From Theodoxus fluviatilis (Eukaryota; Mollusca; Gastropoda; Cycloneritida; Neritidae): a stretch of 15,000 nt of DNA. The stretch's first letter is position 1, and each line of letters starts with the position of its first letter. Shown here piece after piece: positions 1 through 7,719 of this stretch. The notes under the pieces were generated by a model. The model had not been told where the DNA came from, did not search any database, and saw only the letters and a list, made by a program, of their open reading frames with translations. The position numbers were made by a program, and so were the translations under genes. The stretch lies in assembly GCA_034096865.1 (NCBI GenBank), contig JAWQFJ010020603.1:1-15000 (forward strand). The letters run 5' to 3'.

Positions 1-419
1 CAACAATGCTTCCTATCCGCTCTGAATGCTTGTTAGTGTGTTAGTGATTGAATGATGTATGCGTGAAGCGTGCCGGCGGCGTCAAAATGGCGGTAAGCAC
101 GTGGCCGCGATGCGGTGCGCAGTCATGACTGAAAGTACTTCTGTGAGTGAATGAGGAATGTTCTGTTAGCGTGTATGTAGCAATTTAGTCTTCCCCTTCT
201 TGCATGAACGTGCTCACAGCCGAACCTGCGTGCTTCCCGGCCAAGTATGCCAAGTTATATGTCTAGCGCGTGTAGTGGTGGCGTTCACAGAGAGTAATGG
301 CGGCTGGCGTCCATGGGCTAATGGCGGCAAAGCCATCACACACGTCGCGGGTAAAAAGCCAACTTTAAGATTGGTAGCTAGGCATGGCATGGAGGCGCTC
401 CCTACAACACTTGCAATGG
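1..419. other. Unique sequence without a supported gene
   Basis: No reading frame here has recognisable domains. The open frames are short (up to about 85 codons), overlap on both strands and look random. Composition is mildly GC-rich with several CG dinucleotides, unlike the AT-rich DNA that follows. I see no tRNA-like fold, transposon end or tandem repeat. It could be host intergenic or intronic DNA or the edge of an undetected element. Confidence 0.5.
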
Positions 420-777
420 ATGACAATCAGTTTGTTGTTAAACTTTTGCAATGGTAATTGGTATGTACGGAATGAACCAAAATAATTCGATGTCGTTGTT
501 GGAAGTAGACTCATTGTAATTATGCTTACTGATGTATATCAAACAGTGTTGTAATACGACTGTATTTTGAAGTGACCGAAAATAACATGTTTTAACGGTC
601 GGGTTTTTCGATCGATCAGAAGTTGACAAAACGCGTTTTTTATCGTTTATTTACCCCAAACTAAATACATGTGTAGCGTAAATCTTGAAATACGCTGACT
701 GTCCGTGAGGTAACTTTACATGATCTAAAATATGTTCAGAAATAAAAACAGGGCTATAAATAAGAAGATATAAAAAA

Positions 778-806
778 ATGGGGGTGGGGGGGGTGGGGGG
801 AATGGA
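778..806 (+). repeat. G-rich tract inside repeat copy 1
   Basis: Four runs of at least five G lie within about 30 bases, separated by single T or A bases. This satisfies a simple G-quadruplex pattern on the + strand. The tract is absent from the corresponding place in copy 2, where the CR1-like element now sits. It is therefore either a copy-1-specific expansion or was lost when the element inserted. Confidence 0.6.
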
Positions 807-1060
807 GCTAAGTAGGATCCGTAGTAGACCTAACTAGTAAGCGTCATTTTGACTTCGAAGCCGTTGCGGCATCGGACAATTTTTGTTTGATAAATAATAA
901 ACAATCCATACATGATAACATCAAGTAAATACATTATCCAAGACACTAACGCTCTTAGGAAACGAATAGCATGCAATATGGTCCAGTAGAGATAAGAAAA
1001 ACATCATTCTACCTTATTTTGTCCCTCGATCAGCGTCTGTCGCTAATGGCCACGACGATA

Positions 1061-1115
1061 CGCATGCGCATATATTTCAGTAAATATTTTCCCACTTTTG
1101 TCACCGTTCATTGGT
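1061..1115. promoter_or_regulatory. Palindrome plus inverted CCAAT box, copy 1
   Basis: An 8-base palindrome CGCATGCG (1061-1068) is followed about 40 bases later by ATTGG (1110-1114), an inverted CCAAT box. Both are kept at similar spacing in copy 2. CGCATGCG resembles the core of the NRF-1 site and CCAAT boxes bind NF-Y, so the pair looks promoter-like. No transcript or start site can be shown from sequence alone. Confidence 0.25.
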
Positions 1116-1425
1116 TGTTTTCTTGTTTCAACAATACAGTACCTTATCAATTTGGGATACCACTGATCAATGAAAACTCGATTGAAGATTTTGACGGCAA
1201 AGCAAATACTGCGATTGAACACTGGTGGCTTGCAGAATGACGACAAAGAAAATGTGCTATCCGGAAAGATCCCAAAGAAAACAAAATAAAAACAATTGCT
1301 GATACGCGTTTATCCCCCATTTTCATTAGCTCTGATTTTTATATGGGTGCGATGCTTTTTCATTCTCATGACTGACCAAGAACTGATGATCACTGCGTTA
1401 CCATGGTGATGGGAGAAAAAATTCT

Positions 1426-1759
1426 TACCGTTAAATGTCATTTCGTTGCTGACCTTCTGCAACGATTTATACTAAAGAAACCTTATTAATAAGTATTCAC
1501 TGTCATGGTTGCAAGTAAATTCATTATGTGCCTACTGATGTATTTCACACAACGTTATAAAATGACATAATTTTGAAGTGACTAAAAATGACATGTTTTA
1601 ACAGTCGGATGTTTTCGATCGACTAGGAGTTTCCGAAATGCGTTTTTCATCCTTAAATTACCGGAAACCAAAACACTGTTATTAAAATACGACTATTATC
1701 AGTAAGATTGCTTTAGATACTTTACAGTACCTTTTGAAAATGTAAACTGGGCTTCTAAT
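1426..1759. repeat. About 1.0-kb repeat unit, copy 2, left part
   Basis: This is the left portion of the second repeat unit, matching about 420-760. Matching is weak before 1476, clear at 1515-1660, and continues weakly to about 1758, where AACTGGGCTTCTAAT parallels AACAGGGCTATAAAT of copy 1. The match stops where the CR1-like reverse transcriptase frame begins, which places the 5' insertion junction at about 1758-1764. Confidence 0.65.
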
Positions 1760-1763
1760 TTGA

Positions 1764-3467
1764 ACAAAAGGAATTAATTCAACCTCGGATGAGGGGAAAG
1801 CTAACCTTTTAAACACCTTTTTCAGCAGTGTATTCACGGAGGAGGACTTGTATAATATTCCGACATGCGAAAGTGTTGAGATAGACTCGACATTAAGTGA
1901 CATAGAAATCAGCCCTGCGAAAGTGTGTGAACGCCTAACAGCTTTGAACCCGAATAAGTCATCGGGCCCAGATGGCTTCCACCCACGCATTCTAAAGGAA
2001 CTAGCTCAAGAGCTGTCAGAACCATTGGCCCTTGTCTTTCAGAAATCTTTAAGTGAAGGTGCACTCCCATTAGACTGGAAAGAAGCGCAAGTTACTCCCT
2101 TGTTTAAAAAGGGGGGAAAAGATATGCCAAACAACTACAGGCCAGTCAGCTTGACAAGTGTAGTGTGCAAACAGCTAGAATCCCTGGTGAGGGATGAAGT
2201 TTCTAGGCATTTGGTTGCAAACAGTCTACTGTCAAGTTTTCAGCACGGTTTTGTGTCAGGTCGGTCCTGCACCACCAACCTATTGACTACACTAGAGAAT
2301 TGGACTCAGATGATTGATGATGGGTTGCCAGTGGATGCTATATACTTGGACTATGCTAAGGCCTTCGACGCAGTACCGCATGAACGACTTTTGAGAAAAG
2401 TGGAAGCACTGGGAATTGGCGGTAAGATTCTCAGTTGGATCAGAGATTTTTTGTCGGATAGGAGGCAGAGAGTCAGAATTAATGGTGTACTATCAGATTG
2501 GTCAGCTGTGAAAAGCGGGGTACCTCAGGGAAGCATACTCGGTCCGATTCTCTTTGTGATGTTCATTAACGACCTTCCCGATGCAGTGGAAAGTATGTGC
2601 TCCATGTATGCGGACGATACCAAACTGTACAGATCTGTAGAAAAGGAGGAAAATGGCGTAAAGTTGCAAACAGATCTAGATGCTCTGGTGGACTGGGCGG
2701 ACAGGTGGCAAATGCGCTTCAATGCGGACAAGTGTAAGGTGCTACACCTAGGTAAAAACAATTCTAAAAGAAAATATGAAATGAGAAAACATGGCAGTCA
2801 AGAAAGGGTGACGCTTGAAGAGACTAGAGTGGAGAGGGACCTGGGAGTGCAGATAGATAGTGAGCTGAAGTTCTCCCAACACATTGAAACGCAGGTTAAC
2901 AAAGCAAATAGACTATTGGGTCTCATCCGGCGATCATACGAACACTTGGACTGTGAATCCATGAGGCTACTGTTCATAGCACTAGTACGACCGCACCTAG
3001 AGTTTGGAAATGTAGTATGGGCACCCTATCTGGAAAGAGACAAAAAACTCGTTGAGAGAGTACAGAGGAGGGCCACAAAAATAATTCCGGGATTGAAGGA
3101 TCTCACATATGAACAAAGACTTGTCAAGATGAGGCTCCCTAGTCTGTGCTACAGAAGAACTAGAGGTGACCTGATAGAAGTGTACAAGTATACGCACGGC
3201 ATGTATCAGATTGGAGAGAATCTGTTTTCCTGCGATGACAATAGTGTCACAAGAGGTCACGCCTACAAGCTCAAGAAAAACCGATGCAATATGGCTTTAC
3301 GACAGCATTTCTTCACCCAGCGAGTTATCAACATGTGGAACAGCCTCCCAAACAGCGTAGTTGAGGCACCGAGCCTGAACTCGTTCAAGAACAGAGTGGA
3401 CAAGCATCTACAAGGATATATGTTCAAGCTGGAGGAACCACTGGCGCAGATGATGCACAGCAATTAG
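1764..3467 (+). CDS. Reverse transcriptase of CR1-like LINE, N-terminally truncated
   Basis: RNA-dependent DNA polymerase that would copy LINE RNA at a nicked chromosomal target. The frame is open from 1764, just after a TGA, to the TAG at 3465-3467, with no frameshift. There is no credible ATG near the left end. The first family-like residues, a LLNTFFSSVF segment, are read from about 1806, so the frame continues a lost upstream part. Counting from codon 1848, the palm motifs are in order: SSGPDGFHPRIL (about 38-49), YRPVSLTS (97-104), QHGFVSGRS (132-140), LDYAKAFD (167-174) with the first catalytic Asp, GVPQGSILGP (224-233), and YADD (254-257) with the paired catalytic Asp residues. A thumb and a C-terminal region with RRATKIIPGL follow. 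The intact frame suggests a fairly young insertion. Expression is unlikely without a promoter. CR1-clade assignment rests on motifs and the 3' tail, and L2-like relatives are possible. Confidence 0.88.
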   Translation, partial: TKGINSTSDEGKANLLNTFFSSVFTEEDLYNIPTCESVEIDSTLSDIEISPAKVCERLTALNPNKSSGPDGFHPRILKELAQELSEPLALVFQKSLSEGALPLDWKEAQVTPLFKKGGKDMPNNYRPVSLTSVVCKQLESLVRDEVSRHLVANSLLSSFQHGFVSGRSCTTNLLTTLENWTQMIDDGLPVDAIYLDYAKAFDAVPHERLLRKVEALGIGGKILSWIRDFLSDRRQRVRINGVLSDWSAVKSGVPQGSILGPILFVMFINDLPDAVESMCSMYADDTKLYRSVEKEENGVKLQTDLDALVDWADRWQMRFNADKCKVLHLGKNNSKRKYEMRKHGSQERVTLEETRVERDLGVQIDSELKFSQHIETQVNKANRLLGLIRRSYEHLDCESMRLLFIALVRPHLEFGNVVWAPYLERDKKLVERVQRRATKIIPGLKDLTYEQRLVKMRLPSLCYRRTRGDLIEVYKYTHGMYQIGENLFSCDDNSVTRGHAYKLKKNRCNMALRQHFFTQRVINMWNSLPNSVVEAPSLNSFKNRVDKHLQGYMFKLEEPLAQMMHSN

Positions 3468-3507
3468 GCCTTTTTTTCTCTCTAATTTTTTCTTTATCCA
3501 TAAGAAC

Positions 3508-3513
3508 AATAAA
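3508..3513 (+). terminator. Polyadenylation signal in LINE 3' UTR
   Basis: A canonical AATAAA lies about 40 bases after the reverse transcriptase stop and about 60 bases before the ATTCT repeats. It could direct cleavage of transcripts crossing the element, though CR1 elements generally end in short repeats rather than poly(A). The motif is real, but its use is unproven. Confidence 0.4.
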
Positions 3514-3574
3514 AATACAGCCAGAGAACTACCAGAATCGGCGATAGGCCCTGGACACCTAAGCAAGCCGAAGA

Positions 3575-3598
3575 ATTCTATTCTATTCTATATTCTAT
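3575..3598 (+). repeat. ATTCT-type 3' terminal repeats of the LINE
   Basis: Four consecutive ATTCT/ATTCTAT motifs close the element. CR1 elements characteristically end in short tandem octamers of the ATTCTRTG type, which serve in 3' recognition by the reverse transcriptase. Immediately after the tract the flanking repeat unit resumes: AAGTGGATTCCG at 3599 parallels AAGTAGGATCCG at 810. This fixes the 3' boundary. Confidence 0.75.
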
Positions 3599-4060
3599 AA
3601 GTGGATTCCGTTAGTTGCGTCATTTCGACTTCGAAACCGTTGCGGCATCGGACAAATTTTGTTTGATGAATAACAAATAATTTACACATGATAACATCAA
3701 GTGAATACCTTAACCAATACACTAGCAATCTTAAAAAACGACTAGCATGCAGAATGATCGAGTAGAGAAAAGAAAAACAGCACACTACCTGATTTTTGTC
3801 GCCTGTCAAATTTTTCTGCCTCGATCAGCGTCTGTCGCTAATTGCTACGGCAACGCGCATGCGCGTATATCTCTAAGTAAAAACAATCTGAGTTTCGCAT
3901 TTTTGTCACCGTTCATTGGCTGTTTTCATGTTGTAACGATACAATGCCTTATCAGTTTGTGATATCAAGGACCAAGGAATAATCGATGTAAAATCGGTAA
4001 AGCCCCGTCTACTATTGGACATTGATGGCTTGCAGAATGACGACAAATAAATGGTGCATC
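3599..4060. repeat. About 1.0-kb repeat unit, copy 2, right part
   Basis: This is the right half of the second unit, matching 810-1262 of copy 1. The best stretch is 3618-3710, and similarity reappears at 3828-3930. A final shared segment, GGCTTGCAGAATGACGACAA, ends both copies near 1250 and 4047. Differences are scattered substitutions and small indels in no codon pattern, so the short open frames crossing it are not supported as genes. Confidence 0.75.
3853..3919. promoter_or_regulatory. 14-bp palindrome plus inverted CCAAT box, copy 2
   Basis: ACGCGCATGCGCGT (3853-3866) is a perfect 14-base palindrome that contains a near-ideal NRF-1-type site. It is preceded by ATTGCTACGGCAAC, which resembles an RFX X-box at 11 of 14 positions. 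It is followed about 50 bases later by ATTGG (3915-3919), an inverted CCAAT box. The palindrome position and CCAAT box are shared with copy 1. Promoter function is an inference. Confidence 0.28.
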
Positions 4061-4320
4061 CACCAGCAGAATGCTTCCTGCCGAATTTTTGTTGTCACAT
4101 AGAAGGGATTGATATGCAAGCTCTGTCTGTCCTTTGCTAGTTTTTCCCTTAATGCCACCTTGGTGGACAGAGTTGCAAATAAAATTTCCTTGTACAGCTG
4201 GATCATCTCAAATAAAGGTGCCTCCTCTGCCATTCTAGTCTTGTCGCTCTCGCATTTACTCTCATGTGATGACACATTCTAGTCCGCTAGAGACTTCGTC
4301 TACTGACTCGGGTTCACAGA
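4061..4320. other. Unique stretch; weak open frame on the minus strand
   Basis: On the minus strand a frame of 87 codons reads 4275 to 4012. Its middle (encoding LFEMIQLYKEILFATL) has a protein-like mix of residues, but it matches no family I recognise. It also runs into the noncoding repeat block at 4012-4060, which argues against a real gene. It could be an exon fragment or another transposon scrap. I see no RNA gene or tandem repeat here. Confidence 0.25.
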
Positions 4321-4625
4321 ATGATGATGATATGGCAGGAATTATGTACAGACAGCGTAAGATCTCATTGGTATTTGTACTTCAAGAAACAGTTTGGACT
4401 AGGAGAATACTTGTCTAGCTTGAACATAAGAAAATGTCTCGATGCAATTATACGTTTCCGTTTCGGTATCAACGATCTAAAGATAAACAGACGGTACACC
4501 AACTTTCAGTATCTCGAAGTACAGTATGCACCCACTGCATGTGCATCGAAGACGAAAAGCACTTTTTATTGAGTTGCCTCGTGTATGAAGATATAAGGAA
4601 AATATCTCAGTACACATCTAAATAA
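4321..4625 (+). pseudogene. C-terminal scrap of a non-LTR retrotransposon polyprotein, frameshifted
   Basis: Two overlapping frames together resemble the extreme C-terminus of LINE polyproteins common in aquatic invertebrates. The first frame (from about 4321) carries FGLGEYL, a run of basic residues, then FRFGINDLKI and RRYTN. The second frame (from about 4500 to the TAA near 4623) carries CTHCMCIEDEKHFLLSCLVYEDIR. This is the expected Cys-x2-Cys followed by EDE-x-HFLL-x-C and a Tyr-Glu-Asp segment. The two halves are in different frames, so an indel lies at about 4495-4515. There is no reverse transcriptase upstream, so this is only a 3' fragment. An A-rich TAAAATAAAA stretch follows at once (4620-4640) and may be the remnant of the element's 3' tail. 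It is a different family from the CR1-like element at 1760-3598. Confidence 0.6.
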
Positions 4626-4640
4626 AAAATAAAATAAAAA

Positions 4641-4917
4641 GTATGTCCATTTAATGAAAGGAGTCAATTAAAAATGACGAGGGATGTAGCTATATTTATC
4701 TACAATTATCTCAAACATAGAGAAAGTTTTGTGTTAAACAAAGTTGCATCAACCATGAGAGTCGACTAAATTGCTTTTTACATATCACAAAACTGTTTAT
4801 TGTCACCTAATATACAGTTTGTGTGACGGGCGGCCGGCCTGAACAACGAAGTATCAAAGTATCTTCTATGATTCCAACAGCAGATGACATCATGTTAGTT
4901 TTACTTGGGTTTCTACG
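4641..4917. other. AT-rich unique sequence before the 15-bp array
   Basis: No gene is supported. The stretch is AT-rich up to about 4820, then has a short GC-rich patch with the palindrome GGCCGGCC (4832-4839) about 80 bases before the minisatellite starts. Open frames here simply continue out of the array. Confidence 0.45.
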
Positions 4918-6410
4918 ACTTTTCATCGGCTGCCTTTTCATTGGCTGCCTTGACATTGGCTGCCTTGTCGTTGACTGCCTTGTCATTGGTTGCTTTGTCA
5001 TTGACTGCGTTTTCATTGGTTGCTTTGTCATTGGCTGCCTTGTCGTTGAATGCCTTGTCATTTGTTGCTTTGTCGTTGACTTCCTTTTCATTGGCTGCCT
5101 TGTCGTTGACTGCCTTTTCATTGGCTGCCTTTTCATTGGCTGCCTTGTTGTTGACTTCCTTTTCATTGGCTGCCTTGTCGTTGACTGCCTTTTCATTGAC
5201 TGCTTTTTCATTGGCTGCCTTGTCGTTGACTGCATTTTCATTGGCTGCCTTTTCATTGGCTGCCTTGTCGTTGACTGCCTTTTCATTGGCTGCCTTTTCA
5301 TTGGCTGCCTTGTCGTTGACTGCTTTTTCATTGGCTGCCTTGTCGTTGACTGCTTTTTCATTGGCTGCCTTGTCGTTGACTGCCTTTTCATTAACTGCTT
5401 TTTCACTGGCTGCCTTGTCGTTGACTGCCTTGCCATTGGCTGCCTTGTCGTTGACTGCATTTTCATTGGCTGCCTTTTCATTGGCTGCCTTGTCGTTGAC
5501 TGCTTTTTCATTCGCTGCCTTGTCGTTGACTGCTTTTTCATTGGCTGCCTTTTTATTGCCTGCCTCATCGTTGACTGCCTTTTCATTGACTGCTTTTTCA
5601 TAGGCTGCCTCGTCGCTGACTGCCTTGTCATTGGCTGCCTTGTCGTTGACTGCCTTTTCATTGACTGCCTTTTCATTGGCTGCCTTGTCGTTGACTGCCT
5701 TTTCATTGGCTGCTTTTTCATTGGCTGCCTTTTCATTGGCAGCCTTTTCATTGGCTGCCTTTTCATTGGCTGCCTTTTCATTGGCTGCCTTTTCATTGGC
5801 TGCCTTTTCATTGGCTGCCTTTTCATTGGCTGCCTTGTCGTTGACTGCCTTGTCATTGGTTGCTTTGTCATTGACTGTCTTGTCATTGGCTGCCTTATCG
5901 TTGAATGCCTTGTCATTTGTTGCTTTGTCGTTGACTTCCTTTTCATTGGCTGCCTTGTCCTTGACTGCATTTTCATTAGCTGCCTTTTCATTGGCTGCCT
6001 TGTCGTTGACTGCATTTTCATTGGCTGCCTTTTCATTGGCTGCCTTGTCGTTGACTTCCTTTTCATTGGCTGCCTTGTCGTTGACTGCCTTTTCATTGAC
6101 TGCTTTTTCATTGGCTGCCTTGTCGTTGACTGCATTTTCATTGGCTGCCTTTTCATTGGCTGCCTTGTCGTTGACTGCCTTTTCATTGGCTGCCTTTTCA
6201 TTGGCTGCCTTGTCGTTGACTGCCTTGTCATTGGCTGCCTTGTCGTTGACTGCTTTTTCATTGGCTGCCTTGTCGTTGACTGTCTTTTAATTGGCTGCTT
6301 TTTCATTGGCTGCCTTGTCGTTGACTGCCTTGTCATTGGCTGCTTTGTCATTGACTGCCTTTTCATTGGCTGCTTTTTCATTGGCTGCCTTGTCGTTGAC
6401 TGCCTTGTCA

Positions 6411-6506
6411 TTGGCTGCTTTTCATTGGCTGCCTTTTCATTGGCTGCCTTTTCATTGGCTGCCTTTTCATGGCTGCCTTGTCATGGCTGCTTGTCTTGCT
6501 TTGTCG
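6411..6506. repeat. Irregular patch inside the 15-bp array
   Basis: Seven units here occupy 96 bases instead of 105. One base is missing in the unit at 6411, one in the unit at 6470, and seven between 6484 and 6506. The net loss is nine bases, so the reading phase after the patch equals that before it. This is the only obvious loss of 15-base periodicity in the array. Confidence 0.7.
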
Positions 6507-6975
6507 TTGACTTCCTTTTCATTGGCTGCCTTGTCCTTGACTGCATTTTCATTAGCTGCCTTTTCATTGGCTGCCTTGTCGTTGACTGCATTTTCATTGG
6601 CTGCCTTTTCATTGGCTGCCTTGTCGTTGACTGCTTTTTCATTGGCTGCCTTTTCGTTGGCTCCCTTGTCGTTGACTGCATTTTCATTGGCTGCCTTTTT
6701 ATAGGCTGCCTCGTCGTTGACTGCCTTTTCATTGACTGCTTTTTCACTGGCTGCCTTGCCGTTGACTGCCTTTTCATTGGCTACTTTTTCATTGGCTGCC
6801 TTGTCGATGACTGCCTTGTTATTGACTGCATTTTCATTGGCTGCTTTTTCATTGGCTGCCTTGTCGTTGACTGCCTTGTCATTGGCTGCCTTGTCGTTGA
6901 CTGCCTTTTCATTGGCTGCTTTTTCATTGGCTGCCTTGTCGTTGACTGCCTTGTCATTGGCTGCCTTGTCGTTGA

Positions 6976-7719
6976 CTGTTTTTTCATTGGCTGCTTTTTC
7001 ATTGGCTGCCTTTTCATTGGCAGCCTTGTCGTTGACTGCATTTTCATTGGCTGCATTTTCATCGGCTGCCTTTTCATTGGCTGCCTTTTTATTGGCTGCC
7101 TTTTCATTGGCTGCCTTTTCATTGGCTGCCTTGTCGTTGACTGCCTTTTCATTGGCTGCCTTTTCATTAGCTGCCTTTTCATTGGCTGCCTTGTCGTTGA
7201 CTGCCTTTTCATTGGCTGCCTTTTCATTGGCTGCCTTTTCATTGACAGCCTTGTCGTTGACTGCCTTTTCATTGGCTGCCTTTTCATTGGCTGCCTTGTC
7301 GTTGACTGCCTTGTCGTTGACTGCCTTGTCATTGGCTGCCTTGCCATTGGCTGCCTTGTCGTTGACTGCCTTGCCATTGGCTGCCTTGTCGTTGACTGCC
7401 TTGTCATTGGCTGCCTTGCCATTGGCTGCCTTGTCGTTGACTGTTTTTTCATTGGCTGCTTTTTCATTGGCTGCCTTTTCATTGGCAGCCTTGTCGTTGA
7501 CTGCATTTTCATTGGCTGCATTTTCATCGGCTGCCTTTTCATTGGCTGCCTTTTTATTGGCTGCCTTTTCATTGGCTGCCTTTTCATTGGCTGCCTTGTC
7601 GTTGACTGCCTTTTCATTGGCTGCCTTTTCATTGGCTGCCTTTTCATTGGCTGCCTTGTCGTTGACTGCCTTTTCATTGGCTGCCTTTTCATTGGCTGCC
7701 TTTTCATTGACAGCCTTGT
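6976..7719. repeat. Block duplication within the 15-bp array, period 465 bp
   Basis: The block 6976-7254 recurs at 7441-7719 with the same order of rare variants: a CTGTTTTTTC unit, a CAGCC instead of a TGCC, a TTTTCATCGGC unit and a CTTTTTATTGG unit. The offset is 465 bases, exactly 31 units of 15. It is best explained by unequal exchange or replication slippage over many units at once. Confidence 0.75.

Larger units (their letters stand above)
420..1425. repeat. About 1.0-kb repeat unit, copy 1 (uninterrupted)
   Basis: Two blocks of this unit recur downstream in the same order. Block B (about 470-650) matches about 1476-1660 at an offset near 1006 bases, for example around ACATGTTTTAAC at 585 and 1591. 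Block A (about 838-1262) matches about 3612-4060, for example CCGTTGCGGC at 861 and 3637. By eye the best stretches of block A are about 85-90 percent identical and the rest is more diverged. The stretch 1263-1425 has no clear partner in copy 2. The unit holds no convincing coding frame. It may be a local tandem duplication or two neighbouring copies of a non-autonomous transposon. I saw no clear terminal inverted repeats. Confidence 0.7.
1760..3598 (+). mobile_element. 5'-truncated CR1-like non-LTR retrotransposon
   Basis: The element is bounded on both sides by halves of the same repeat unit, so its extent can be read by comparison with the uninterrupted copy. It contains the reverse transcriptase frame, a short 3' untranslated region with AATAAA, and a 3' end of repeated ATTCT motifs, typical of the CR1 clade. 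The endonuclease domain, any ORF1 and the promoter are missing. This is the usual result of incomplete target-primed reverse transcription. I see no clear target-site duplication, which fits CR1 behaviour. With no endonuclease of its own, it is probably not independently mobile. Confidence 0.85.

Noticed and set aside
971..1240. Open frames in block A of the 1-kb repeat (also 3747-3962) as a duplicated small gene
   Set aside because: The two copies do not share a frame. Small indels shift them relative to each other, and differences show no codon pattern.
1382..1425. Hammerhead-ribozyme-like CTGATGA followed by a TCAC/GTGA stem and GAAA
   Set aside because: GAAA does not directly follow the stem, and I could not find matching stems I and III. 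The motif is probably chance.
1764..3467. Bacterial retron, group II intron or diversity-generating reverse transcriptase
   Set aside because: The motif set (SSGPDGFHPRIL, LDYAKAFD, GVPQGSILGP, YADDTKLY) and the ATTCT 3' end are those of metazoan non-LTR elements. There is no msr/msd, maturase or variable repeat.
4807..6411. Basic Lys-Arg-Gln-Pro-Met repeat protein on the minus strand
   Set aside because: It is the antisense frame of the same array, interrupted at the 6411-6506 patch and by a stop near 6782. Unit differences fall at first and second codon positions, not at silent sites.
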